From an uncultured Saprospirales bacterium (GTDB taxonomy: Bacteria > Bacteroidota > Bacteroidia > Chitinophagales > Saprospiraceae): 50,703 bases of DNA. Of the stretch, positions 31,685 to 40,394 are shown piece after piece (position 1 is the stretch's first letter; the number at the start of each line of letters is the position of its first letter). Made by a program: the position numbers and the translations under genes. Under the pieces are notes generated by a model. That model did no database searches. It was not told the DNA's origin and saw only the letters and a list, made by a program, of their open reading frames with translations. The stretch is taken from assembly GCA_937864265.1 (NCBI GenBank), contig CALMIR010000076.1, positions 1 to 50,703 of the forward strand, given 5' to 3'.

Positions 31685-33292
31685 TTAGATGAGGTGTGGG
31701 TTGGCCAAAAGGATTTCTAAATCTTCTCTCAGAGGTACTGTGAAAAGAAGAATTTTTTCCCAAATTTCAGTACTAGCTTTCCATTTATCAGGTTGAGGAA
31801 GTGTCATTTGGTAGATTTTACCTGGCAGTACTGCCTGTCCGAGTAAAATATGGTCAATGCCGTGTAAATCAAACAAAAAGTCATGAGTTTCTTTCTTAAT
31901 AAAACTACTCAAGTAGTGTTCCTGCCTAGATAACAACCCTACTTCTTGATAAAGCTTTACTAGAGGTTCTATGCCTGAAATATCCACTTCTTCCCGATTG
32001 GTAACCCAAAATTCGGTATTCAGCTTTTTATTGAATTTATAGTGAATAGCTAAAAACCATCGCAGATAATCCCAATGTGCATTCATCTCCTTATTTATCA
32101 GGTCAGTTAGCTGAGGTGCTTTCCTAAATTTTATAATGTTGTTCACCAGTACACTCACTTCATGGATGATCATGTGCAGCCCGGTTGACTCCAAAGGTTC
32201 TACAAAAGCATACGAATTTCCTACAGCAGCTACGTTGCCTTTAATAAAATGCTGATGCCGTCCTGAGCGGAATTTAACGATTTTGGCATCTCTTTCCATG
32301 TTTGGATTTTTCGATAACATTTCGGCGTAAGCTTCCTCATCTGAACAAAAATCAGAAGAAAATACATAGCCTCGATGGTCTTCATGTCGCAAAGGAATTT
32401 TCCAGCACCAACCATGATTCATGGTTTCAGCCAAGGTATAAGGCTTTACGCTAGCCTCGTTGGGTACTGTGGCTACTATGGCTCTATCCGTTATCAGGCT
32501 ATCTTTGTAACTGATGTAGGGTGAAACAAGTTTTTGCTCTAGCAAAAACGAGGCAAAACCGGAACAATCCACGTAAAAATCAAAATGTAATTTCTCTCCC
32601 TTATGGGTAATCAGTTCATTGATGCCATTTGCATTTGGCAGTAAAGTCGCATCCTTTATTTCCAAATCGAGGAATGTAACACCTCTTTCAACAGCTTTTT
32701 CTTTTAAATAATGGATCAGTTTTTTGTTGTCTAAATGATACGCATACAGTAAATCACTTGATAACGAATGTACCTCCCCGTCCGGATGTTTTAATACAAA
32801 ACTGGTGTCTTTTGACATTAAAAGAGAGGTGAGGGAGCAGTAATTGATGTTGCGATTGAGTAGATACGCGGATAATATATCGGTTTCTCCAAAAGGATAA
32901 TTAAAAAAATAATCGCCAGGCAACCCCCAATCAAATTTTATTCCTAGCTTCCAAGTAGGCGCTACTTTCTCATAGAAATCTTTTTTATCGAAGCCTAAAA
33001 CATGGAACAAAAAATGCTGAATGGCAGGCGTTGTAGCTTCGCCAACACCAATAACGGGTATTTTACTCGATTCTATAACTGTGATGGGAATGTTAGTAAA
33101 TTTATTGAGTGCGAGAGCAGCAAAATAACCCGCTGTACCCCCACCTAAAATCCCTATGCTGGAATAGACTTCATCGGGTTTATAGTCAATAATAGGAGCG
33201 CTGAATCTGACCCCTCGAATCAGGCGATCTTTAGACAAGCGAAAATCTCCAATCAAACCACTAAGAGGTGTATGGTGAGCTATTTTTTCCAT
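31685..33292 (-). CDS. Flavin-dependent tryptophan-halogenase-like enzyme
   Basis: The 535-residue protein has the FADH2-binding motif GILGGGTAGYFAAL (about 47-60), GVGEATTP (82-89), the segment TWKLGIKF with Lys115 at the position of the catalytic lysine of PrnA/RebH, the halogenase marker GWCWKIPL (WxWxIP) and EPLESTG with the partner Glu. These mark a complete flavin-dependent halogenase rather than a generic monooxygenase. A 40-residue N-terminal extension precedes the usual start. It needs FADH2 from a flavin reductase, which is not encoded nearby. As the last gene of the RiPP cluster, with a Trp-Trp pair in the precursor, its likely substrate is the peptide. That link is inference. Confidence 0.85.
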   Translation of the reverse strand: MEKIAHHTPLSGLIGDFRLSKDRLIRGVRFSAPIIDYKPDEVYSSIGILGGGTAGYFAALALNKFTNIPITVIESSKIPVIGVGEATTPAIQHFLFHVLGFDKKDFYEKVAPTWKLGIKFDWGLPGDYFFNYPFGETDILSAYLLNRNINYCSLTSLLMSKDTSFVLKHPDGEVHSLSSDLLYAYHLDNKKLIHYLKEKAVERGVTFLDLEIKDATLLPNANGINELITHKGEKLHFDFYVDCSGFASFLLEQKLVSPYISYKDSLITDRAIVATVPNEASVKPYTLAETMNHGWCWKIPLRHEDHRGYVFSSDFCSDEEAYAEMLSKNPNMERDAKIVKFRSGRHQHFIKGNVAAVGNSYAFVEPLESTGLHMIIHEVSVLVNNIIKFRKAPQLTDLINKEMNAHWDYLRWFLAIHYKFNKKLNTEFWVTNREEVDISGIEPLVKLYQEVGLLSRQEHYLSSFIKKETHDFLFDLHGIDHILLGQAVLPGKIYQMTLPQPDKWKASTEIWEKILLFTVPLREDLEILLANPHLI

Positions 33293-33354
33293 GTATGTAA
33301 GTATAAAAAACAGAAATCAGGGAGAAGTAAGGTGGAATGTTGCTTTTTATTCTG

Positions 33355-35022
33355 TTAGAAGCCATTACAAAGCAGCACCCGATCTTTTACCAAATGAATC
33401 AGGCTATTGGTCACCGATGCTTTAAACTCTTCTGAAGGATCGCCATCTATGTATTGGCAAACTAGGTCAAAGCCTTCCTTAAACGTTATTGGCTCATAAA
33501 AAGAATACAACACAATGTAATTTATAGCGCTTACATCGTACTCAATGACGGAGGCAGTGATTGCCTCAGGAATGAAAATGGTTTTGGCATTTTCGGGCTC
33601 AATACGCAGATTATCCATGAATTCCTCTTTGGTTCGCTTTTTCCAATCCCACTTCGAGTAGTGTATTTCAAAGTCTTTATTGAACTGGAAGCTCATATTC
33701 TCTAACTGATCGCTCGCCAATAAGGCATAAATTTGGTTTTGCAACTGAGCAAAATCATTTTCTTTGTCCTGATAATACTTATCACTTCGGGCTTCCAGTG
33801 CAAAAGAATATTTTGCAAGTTCGTAATGGAATAAGTCTTGTATGCGTTCTTGGTGGCCTTTGTCCTCTACGGCATTTATTTCCTGGTTCAGGCTTTCTTT
33901 AAACGCCTGAGTAGGCAAATAAGGGGAAATGCCCAATTCTTTTTGAGTCAAATATTGATAGATTCTGATGGTTCTATAAAAAATGCGATTGGGCTTGAGC
34001 TTGTTAGATTTGGTTTGAATGGAATACTCGTGTTCAGAAAAGGAAAACGGTTCATATTCATCAAACGGCATTTCAACGGCTTGATCCGGTTTATCCCCTT
34101 CTCCCACTGCCAGTGCATATTGCTTCGCCTTATAGTAATCTGGCTGAAAAGTATTGAGTACTCTTTCGTAATATTCAGGATAATGTGCGTAAATGCTTCT
34201 GGACAGGTCTTTACAAATCTTCAGGGTTTGTTTGAATTCTCCAACCAAGTGCAAATACTTCTTACCGTGCGGAGAGATACCAAATTGATCGATGATAGCA
34301 TATTCCAGTATTGTTGCGTCAGGATTCCGGAAATACTGAGGGGGGAGAATGCTGGAAGTCGTTATATTCCATTGATCTGCCAGATACTTAGACAAAACCT
34401 GTTCTGCCAAATGATTGGCGTTTTGTGGTTTTATCATACGCGCAATATCATCCGCATACTGATCGATAAATCCAAAAGCCGCTTTTGCATGTTTTCTGAT
34501 GAAATCAATGTCGGTACCGCCAAATACACCTGCATTAAAAGCAGTGATATTGTTCCAGGAGGGCCGCTCTATCCAATCAGGCCAATACCCTGGCTGGGTA
34601 TTTTTAGACAGCAAATCCTTAAAAATCGCCGTATAAAACGAAGGAACATTTTTTTCTATTTCCAAGTTTTGAAAAACAAAAGGCATATTTGTTTGACGTT
34701 CATCTAGTGGTTCCCAAATGAATACATCCCCATCGATATGTAAAAAAGGTTTTTCCTGCAAGCTGTAAGTAAAAATTTTAGGAATAGCCCATAAATAAGT
34801 AGGATAGCTGAAATCGTCCAATACCACGTGAACCTTGGTGTATGGAAGTTTTAATTCATCTATGAGGATTCTTTTGCCTTCTGAATCGGTATAAAGCTCC
34901 ACCTCATCGTAATATTTACAAAGTTGGAGGCAACTCAAGGCCCAACTGATAAAATGAAAGCGTCTATCAATCCATCCAGCATTCAGCCCAGGTTTTGTCC
35001 AAAGAGTTTGTACAATTTTCAT
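33355..35022 (-). CDS. DUF6734-like glycosyltransferase-fold protein with extra C-terminal domain
   Basis: I start at the ATG at 35022, preceded by GGAAGG, which removes an overlap with the ABC gene. The N-terminal half (about 1-330) matches DUF6734: MKIVQTLWTKPGLNAGW, FISWALSCLQLCKYYDEVEL and a D-x-D site in KPFLHIDGDVFIWEPLD, resembling a nucleotide-sugar glycosyltransferase. The remaining roughly 220 residues are extra relative to the family as I know it. The last 60 (VIEYDVSAINYIVLYSF to LIHLVKDRVLL) look like a small winged-helix domain. Position between the exporter and the halogenase suggests peptide tailoring, for example glycosylation. Function is inferred. Confidence 0.65.
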   Translation of the reverse strand: MKIVQTLWTKPGLNAGWIDRRFHFISWALSCLQLCKYYDEVELYTDSEGKRILIDELKLPYTKVHVVLDDFSYPTYLWAIPKIFTYSLQEKPFLHIDGDVFIWEPLDERQTNMPFVFQNLEIEKNVPSFYTAIFKDLLSKNTQPGYWPDWIERPSWNNITAFNAGVFGGTDIDFIRKHAKAAFGFIDQYADDIARMIKPQNANHLAEQVLSKYLADQWNITTSSILPPQYFRNPDATILEYAIIDQFGISPHGKKYLHLVGEFKQTLKICKDLSRSIYAHYPEYYERVLNTFQPDYYKAKQYALAVGEGDKPDQAVEMPFDEYEPFSFSEHEYSIQTKSNKLKPNRIFYRTIRIYQYLTQKELGISPYLPTQAFKESLNQEINAVEDKGHQERIQDLFHYELAKYSFALEARSDKYYQDKENDFAQLQNQIYALLASDQLENMSFQFNKDFEIHYSKWDWKKRTKEEFMDNLRIEPENAKTIFIPEAITASVIEYDVSAINYIVLYSFYEPITFKEGFDLVCQYIDGDPSEEFKASVTNSLIHLVKDRVLLCNGF

Positions 35023-35036
35023 ATCCTTCCAATTTA

Positions 35037-36776
35037 TTATTTGCAAATAGTTTCGGTGTTGAATTGCCTATGAAAAAGAGCGTGGTAATGATTCTCCTGC
35101 GCCGTCAATGATTCGTGGTTGCCTCGTTCTAAAATGCGCCCTTGATCCAGGTAAATGATTTCATCAAAGTCCTTTACGGAACTGAGTCTGTGGCTTATAC
35201 TGACGATAATACTATTTTGAAAGTGGTTGAAAATGTTGCGCAGTATTATTTGCTCTCGATGGGAATCAATAGCAGATAAGGCTTCATCGAGGATAAGGAC
35301 TTCTGAGGGCCTAATGAACGCCCTGGCTAAAGCAATTTGTTGTTGCTGGCCTCCTGATGGATTCAAGGACTGCAAGCCGCTACCGATCATTGTATTTAGT
35401 TGGTCGGGCAGTTGCTCTACCATATCGCGCAACGCTGCCATTTCCAATGCAGTCCATACCGCCTCGTCATCAGCCTGTAAATTGCCATAACGGATATTGC
35501 GATCAATGGTGTCGTTCAGGATCAAAACTTCCTGCGATACAACGGTCACTTTATCTGCCCAAGTTATGGAATCGATCTTTGACAAACACTGCTTATCGTT
35601 GAGCCTCATGGCCCCTTGATTCCAATCATAGCATAAGGAAAGCAGCTTGACTAAGGTGCTTTTTCCAGAACCGCTGGGGCCTACCAAGGCATATTTCTTT
35701 CCCCTCTCTAGCTTTATGTTGATGCCCTTCAGCAAAGGTTTCCCATCGTATTGAAAATGCAAATCTTCCAAAAAAATGTTTTTGATAGCAGGTATTGGAT
35801 GTCGTTCCGACGGCTTAGGACTATTATCATCTATCAGGTCTGCAATTCTATTCATTGATACCTGTATGCGTACATAATCCACAAACAAATACATCAAATC
35901 CTGAACTGGGCCATAGACGCGGTTCAAATATTGAATAAAAGCGACCAAAGATCCTACCGTCAAGGTGCCGATAATTACCTGATAACCTCCATAAGCAAAC
36001 GCAATCAGAGGGCCTAGCGCGATAAGAAATATCGAACCGTTCCGGCTAGAAGATGAATACATTGCTGCATGAAGATAATGCTGAAAGAGTTTATGCTGTT
36101 CGTCGTTGAGCCTGTTTAGTTCTAATTGATGGTTATTGTATAGTTTGATCAACTTGATTTTGCTGATTCGATCGAATAAAAAATTATAGATTTCTCCTTC
36201 CTGTTTACTTGATTTTTCAACTGCTTTTTTGATGTGTTTACTCAATGACTTATTGAGCCAGATAAAACAAGGAATGATCAAGAACGAAACTAAAAAAAGC
36301 TTATAACTTAACCAGCAAAGCATCACTACTAAACCGACCAAAGTAACCATGTTTGTAAGCGCCCTAATAATGCTATTGGTTAAAAAGTGTTTTACCTTAT
36401 CTACCTCATTATTAGCCTTTTGTATTAAGTCGCCCGTATTATTTTGATCGAAATACCTGTAGGGTTTGTAGGTTAAATTTTGGAATATTTTCTTTTTTAT
36501 ATCAATCACAATATGATTACTCAACCAAGTATGGATATAATCGATGGCGATACTCACAAAAAAGCGAAAAATATAGATTCCACCAAGCATCAGGAGAATA
36601 TTGATTAAGGCTTGATAATCCTTGGAAGGGATGATGTTGTCAATAATTAACTTTAGCACATAAGGAGAAGCCAAACTAGAAAGCGTACTCAAAATGATGA
36701 GCAAGAACAATACAAGTTCCCACCATCGGTAAGGGTACACAAAACTGAAAAATCTCTTGAACAAATTGGCCTTCAT
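35037..36776 (-). CDS. ABC exporter, fused permease-ATPase
   Basis: The ATG at 36776 (579 residues) gives the normal start MKANLFKRFFSFVYPYRWW. Longer starts would overlap the protease gene. Six transmembrane helices (about 15-310) precede an ATPase with Walker A GPSGSGKST, signature NPSGGQQQQIALARA and Walker B VLILDEALSAID. No N-terminal C39 peptidase domain is present, so leader removal must be done by another enzyme, such as the adjacent S8 protease. The likely role is export of the mature peptide as a homodimer. It sits inside the RiPP operon, 34 bp after the protease gene. Confidence 0.9.
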   Translation of the reverse strand: MKANLFKRFFSFVYPYRWWELVLFLLIILSTLSSLASPYVLKLIIDNIIPSKDYQALINILLMLGGIYIFRFFVSIAIDYIHTWLSNHIVIDIKKKIFQNLTYKPYRYFDQNNTGDLIQKANNEVDKVKHFLTNSIIRALTNMVTLVGLVVMLCWLSYKLFLVSFLIIPCFIWLNKSLSKHIKKAVEKSSKQEGEIYNFLFDRISKIKLIKLYNNHQLELNRLNDEQHKLFQHYLHAAMYSSSSRNGSIFLIALGPLIAFAYGGYQVIIGTLTVGSLVAFIQYLNRVYGPVQDLMYLFVDYVRIQVSMNRIADLIDDNSPKPSERHPIPAIKNIFLEDLHFQYDGKPLLKGINIKLERGKKYALVGPSGSGKSTLVKLLSLCYDWNQGAMRLNDKQCLSKIDSITWADKVTVVSQEVLILNDTIDRNIRYGNLQADDEAVWTALEMAALRDMVEQLPDQLNTMIGSGLQSLNPSGGQQQQIALARAFIRPSEVLILDEALSAIDSHREQIILRNIFNHFQNSIIVSISHRLSSVKDFDEIIYLDQGRILERGNHESLTAQENHYHALFHRQFNTETICK

Positions 36777-36810
36777 AAAATGATCCTTTTGAAAAATAAT
36801 TTCACTTGTA

Positions 36811-38625
36811 TCAGGTATCCTTGCTAAAAAAATAGTGAAACCGATCTGAAATAAAAGCCTCCAAATCCTCTGACCAAAACTCAATCGTCGGTTCTGTTGC
36901 AGCCTGTTTTTTTCTAGCAAGCCTTGCTGAATCTAAAGGTCTTTGTTGATGATGGGTCAATATTTGGAATATTATTGGGGCTTTGGTAAAAGCCTGAGCA
37001 ACCTGCTTGTTCTCTGCTATGAGCTCCTCCGCATCGTCCAAGTCGGATACAAGTATCAGTGCATCGGGCTGTATGCCATACAAAAAATTCACGGCTCCTG
37101 TCCAATCCAAATCGGAGTCAATAGACTCAGGTACGACCTTGCCGGGAAGCCCAGTAACGATGATGTCAGGCATACAAAAAGCCTGGATTCCTTTGGTCAG
37201 CAATCTCAGGAATTTCACTTTCTGATCTCCAGTCAGATCAATGGTTGATTTATAAATAATGGGAAAGGAAAAATCGGCCTGAATGATATCTCCTTGCGGA
37301 AAACAACTGATGTAGCTGACTTGATAGCCCTGCCGTCGAAGCAATGTGCAGATTTTCAACTGAATACTGGCCAACTCGGTATTATTTGCCCCTATTATCC
37401 CAACGACAGGCGTGGCGACGCTGGGCAAGTATTCAAAACTTTGGAAAGCCTTGTACATATCTTTTCCAATGCTTTGGAAAAATATACGACCACTGCCTTC
37501 CACCCTTTCTTTTATCGAATGAAGTAAACGATAGGAAGCGGCATCAAAAGCCATAAACTGTTTACCTTGTTTCATTAAGTCGGCGAGCGCTTCGACTACT
37601 ATATATTCATTGTAGCTCGTAAGGTAGTTTTTTAAACAGCCTAAAGCAATCGTATCGCAAGAACCATATATCTCTTTATTCAACAAGCTTTCAGGTATGA
37701 CCGACCGACTATGTGGCTTAAAATTTCCAGAGATAGAAAAAACATCTGTAATAGTAGAGAGTTGTACCTCATGCAAATACTCAAACTCATTGTCATTCAG
37801 AGGAACTACGAGCAACTTTTTGATACCCTTGAATTTTTCTTTTCTGATCAAATAAGTATCGGCGATTTTTTGCAATTGATTTGCTGCAAATTTGTTGGCA
37901 TATTGTGCAGATGAAACAGGTTGGCTGATGAGCAATAGCGGATCAGGAGTAATCGCCATTTTCTTCAGTTCCGCTTTGATGATCTGTGCATCTTTCACAC
38001 ACTTTTTACTTAGTAGCCGACAAATCATACCTGTGATTTTTGCACAGGAAAAGCTGCTTTCGTCATAGTGTCCACAAAACTGAGGCAGTTCGGCATACAC
38101 TTTTCCGCTCGCCCAAAAGTCAATGGGCGAATTATCCGTGTAAATGAAATCACTGAACCCATCCAATGCTATATTCCCCACGCCTATGACGTTATGATAG
38201 TGCGCGGGAAAACAAATCATCCTTTTGTTATGCGCTGCTGCAACTAACATTATACCCGATTGCTCCGCAAAGTCACAGGCTTCTCTCAAGGCATCGCTGA
38301 TGCTATTTGACTGTATTCCTGAACTAATGTTGATCACATCAACTTTTTGTTCAATACACCAATAGATGGCACTTACCAACAGCGCTTCATTGGTGGTCAA
38401 AGTCTGATCAAAAATTTTGGCTACATAAAACTTACAGTTTTTACAAATAGAATATATAATTTGTGAACAAACTGTACCATGCCCCAAATCATCGACTAGC
38501 TCACCAGATAAAATGCGTATTTCCTCCTGCCCAGAATGGACGAATCGAGCCCCACAAAATAACTCGTGGGGCGTATTGAACTGAGTCAAATCAACACCAC
38601 TGTCGATTAAACCAATCTTAATCAT
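36811..38625 (-). CDS. S8 subtilisin-like protease fused to a peptide-maturation-like domain
   Basis: The 604-residue protein starts directly with the protease: Asp8 in LIDSGVD, His49 in DDLGHGT, oxyanion Asn133 in AAAHNK and nucleophile Ser191 in DESSFSCAK, so the catalytic set is complete. There is no signal peptide or propeptide, which means cytoplasmic action. The C-terminal half (about 390-560) has VVGIIGANNTELASIQLKI and PDIIVTGLPGKVVPES followed by QPDALILV. These resemble the TIGR04066 peptide-maturation-system family found beside radical SAM maturases of Cys-rich peptides. The fusion suggests a leader-processing maturase. Its start overlaps the end of the radical SAM gene by 8 bp. 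Confidence 0.75.
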   Translation of the reverse strand: MIKIGLIDSGVDLTQFNTPHELFCGARFVHSGQEEIRILSGELVDDLGHGTVCSQIIYSICKNCKFYVAKIFDQTLTTNEALLVSAIYWCIEQKVDVINISSGIQSNSISDALREACDFAEQSGIMLVAAAHNKRMICFPAHYHNVIGVGNIALDGFSDFIYTDNSPIDFWASGKVYAELPQFCGHYDESSFSCAKITGMICRLLSKKCVKDAQIIKAELKKMAITPDPLLLISQPVSSAQYANKFAANQLQKIADTYLIRKEKFKGIKKLLVVPLNDNEFEYLHEVQLSTITDVFSISGNFKPHSRSVIPESLLNKEIYGSCDTIALGCLKNYLTSYNEYIVVEALADLMKQGKQFMAFDAASYRLLHSIKERVEGSGRIFFQSIGKDMYKAFQSFEYLPSVATPVVGIIGANNTELASIQLKICTLLRRQGYQVSYISCFPQGDIIQADFSFPIIYKSTIDLTGDQKVKFLRLLTKGIQAFCMPDIIVTGLPGKVVPESIDSDLDWTGAVNFLYGIQPDALILVSDLDDAEELIAENKQVAQAFTKAPIIFQILTHHQQRPLDSARLARKKQAATEPTIEFWSEDLEAFISDRFHYFFSKDT

Positions 38626-40072
38626 TTACACTAATTAACCGGTTTCTCGTTTGGATTTCCGTTACCGTTTGCTCATCCTGATCGGAAAAGTTCTGCTCGA
38701 AAAGGGCGATCATCCTTTCGTCCATAAAATATTTCCAGGCGGAACATATCTTACTTTCTGCATTGTCTAAAAAACGCATGTTGCAATTTTCTTCACAAAT
38801 GGGTAATACTTTGCAAGTGCGGCAGTCGGCTGCTTTGGTTTTGTCAAAGCTTTTGTAATATCCCATCCCTTCAGCTGAGGGATCAAATTCGCCTACATGC
38901 TGAATACGCTTCTCCTTATTGTTAATGGTATTGTAGCATTTATGAATGTACCCACCATCGTCGATGGATATGGAATTGGGGCTTTCAACTGTATTGCAAT
39001 AAAACTCTGCGAAGTCAGGATACCCCACTTTCAGCCTCTTGGGTCTCAAATTGTTTTTTAGGGCCCATTCGTTGTACTTCTTCAACCGCAACAAGGCAAA
39101 ATCTTCGCGCGATTTTTGATACTCATAGCTAGTGTAATAGATATCTTTATCCTGATTGAATCCCAAATAGTTGTAAAACTTAGGCGCCCAGTGAAATGAA
39201 ATCTCCCGATTCCGTTGCGGCCAAAGCCCTCTTGCTTCCAGGTCTTCAAACATTTCAGGTAAGTTATCGAATACAGCTCTGTCGCCATTTATTCTGATCA
39301 CAACTTTGAATTTATCCGGAGGCATGAACATCAGGTTTTGCATGATCTTTTCATACGTACCCTTGCCGTTGATGTAAAACCTCATTTTATTGTGCATTTC
39401 TTCATTACCATCTATGGTGATTTGCACATCATGAATTTTGCATCGATCCAGCATCTCCCAGGTCTCTTTATCCAACAAGGTGCCATTGGTAATGATACTG
39501 GCAACAAATTCCAGATTGTGCTTTTCTGATATGTCTATCAAAAAATCAGAAAACGCTTCCACAACTTTTTTCCTGACAAGCGGTTCTCCACCAAACCATT
39601 CGACAGATATTTTTTTGATGGGCTTGGCATGAGGTTGTTCAACAATATTTCTAACTGTTTTTTTCAGGGCCTCCATATTATCGGGAGTCAAATATTTCGT
39701 ATCGGAATGAGCAGGGTTTTTATCTCCCTGATAACAATATGGACAATTCATGTTGCAGGTGTTGGTAGGCGCTATCACCATAAAAAGCGTTTCCATATTG
39801 TCCATTTCATCCCTTGAACTGGCTGCCCTTTGAGCAATGACATCAAACTCATCGACGTGCTTAGAAATGACCATGCCATTTTTCCTAAGTACTTCTATGA
39901 CCTCAATATCCAAATAGTGAATTTCCATGCTGTTCAGCTTAGATAGCATAAAACCCGTAGCCCAGTCTAATTGAATCATTGAATTGGAGATAGAATTATA
40001 AACCAGGTATATTCCTCTTTGAGGGTGCGGTATATAAAAATTGTAGTAGCTAAGTTTTAGATTGGGTAACAT
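38618..40072 (-). CDS. Radical SAM/SPASM peptide maturase
   Basis: The 484-residue protein has the radical SAM cluster motif C106-N-M-N-C110-P-Y-C113, GGEPLVRKKVVEAFSD, and a C-terminal SPASM domain with CYNT, CRTCKVLPICEENC and a final KICSAW, expected to bind two auxiliary [4Fe-4S] clusters. The first 90 residues have the PqqD-like/leader-recognition look common to such maturases (YLVYNSISNSMIQLDWATGFML). Enzymes of this layout install thioether or other radical cross-links in Cys-rich precursors. It follows the 62-residue Cys-containing precursor gene and a hairpin attenuator, and precedes the S8 fusion gene with overlap. Confidence 0.92.
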   Translation of the reverse strand: MLPNLKLSYYNFYIPHPQRGIYLVYNSISNSMIQLDWATGFMLSKLNSMEIHYLDIEVIEVLRKNGMVISKHVDEFDVIAQRAASSRDEMDNMETLFMVIAPTNTCNMNCPYCYQGDKNPAHSDTKYLTPDNMEALKKTVRNIVEQPHAKPIKKISVEWFGGEPLVRKKVVEAFSDFLIDISEKHNLEFVASIITNGTLLDKETWEMLDRCKIHDVQITIDGNEEMHNKMRFYINGKGTYEKIMQNLMFMPPDKFKVVIRINGDRAVFDNLPEMFEDLEARGLWPQRNREISFHWAPKFYNYLGFNQDKDIYYTSYEYQKSREDFALLRLKKYNEWALKNNLRPKRLKVGYPDFAEFYCNTVESPNSISIDDGGYIHKCYNTINNKEKRIQHVGEFDPSAEGMGYYKSFDKTKAADCRTCKVLPICEENCNMRFLDNAESKICSAWKYFMDERMIALFEQNFSDQDEQTVTEIQTRNRLISVND

Positions 40073-40094
40073 GTGCGTTCAATTTTGATTAATG

Positions 40095-40130
40095 AAAAAA
40101 TGACTGCGGCAAATCCGCAAATTTGCCGCA
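40095..40130 (-). terminator. Attenuator/terminator after the precursor peptide gene
   Basis: On the minus strand a 10-bp perfect stem TGCGGCAAAT / ATTTGCCGCA (loop of 6) is followed by ATTTTTTC. It lies 25 bp after the precursor stop and 23 bp before the radical SAM start codon, an arrangement that lets precursor mRNA exceed maturase mRNA. Confidence 0.8.
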
Positions 40131-40154
40131 ATCAATGTCCAGAAGATGGATTAC

Positions 40155-40343
40155 TTAGAACAATACATCGTCTTCTTCTGTCTGGCTGGAAACACTCCAC
40201 CAACCACAACTGTAGCCAGATCCACATTTTGTAGTATTGTTAGTAGAACCAGCAACATAAGCAGATGCGCAATAGGCTTCTACTAAGCCAACTTGCTGGA
40301 TTTTCTGGGGCTTTACAAGCTCCCGAGCATTACGTTCTTTCAT
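40155..40343 (-). CDS. RiPP precursor peptide (3 Cys, Trp-Trp core)
   Basis: The 62-residue product has a charged leader (MKERNARELVKPQKIQQVGL) and a core rich in Gly, Ser, Thr and Asn with Cys25, Cys40 and Cys46, a Trp48-Trp49 pair, and an acidic tail (EEDDVLF). It lies directly before the radical SAM/SPASM gene, separated by a hairpin terminator, the classic precursor position. Cys residues are plausible thioether donors and the Trp pair is a plausible halogenase target. It does not match a named precursor family that I recognise. The exact leader/core border is unknown. Confidence 0.8.
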   Translation of the reverse strand: MKERNARELVKPQKIQQVGLVEAYCASAYVAGSTNNTTKCGSGYSCGWWSVSSQTEEDDVLF

Positions 40344-40394
40344 AATAAATCCGTTTTATGGTTAATAAAAAATAAACTTGGAAGCGAGCAACTA

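Noticed and set aside
33838-34707. 289-codon plus-strand ORF
   Set aside because: It lies antisense inside the DUF6734-like gene, whose frame has clear conserved motifs. The antisense translation has none.
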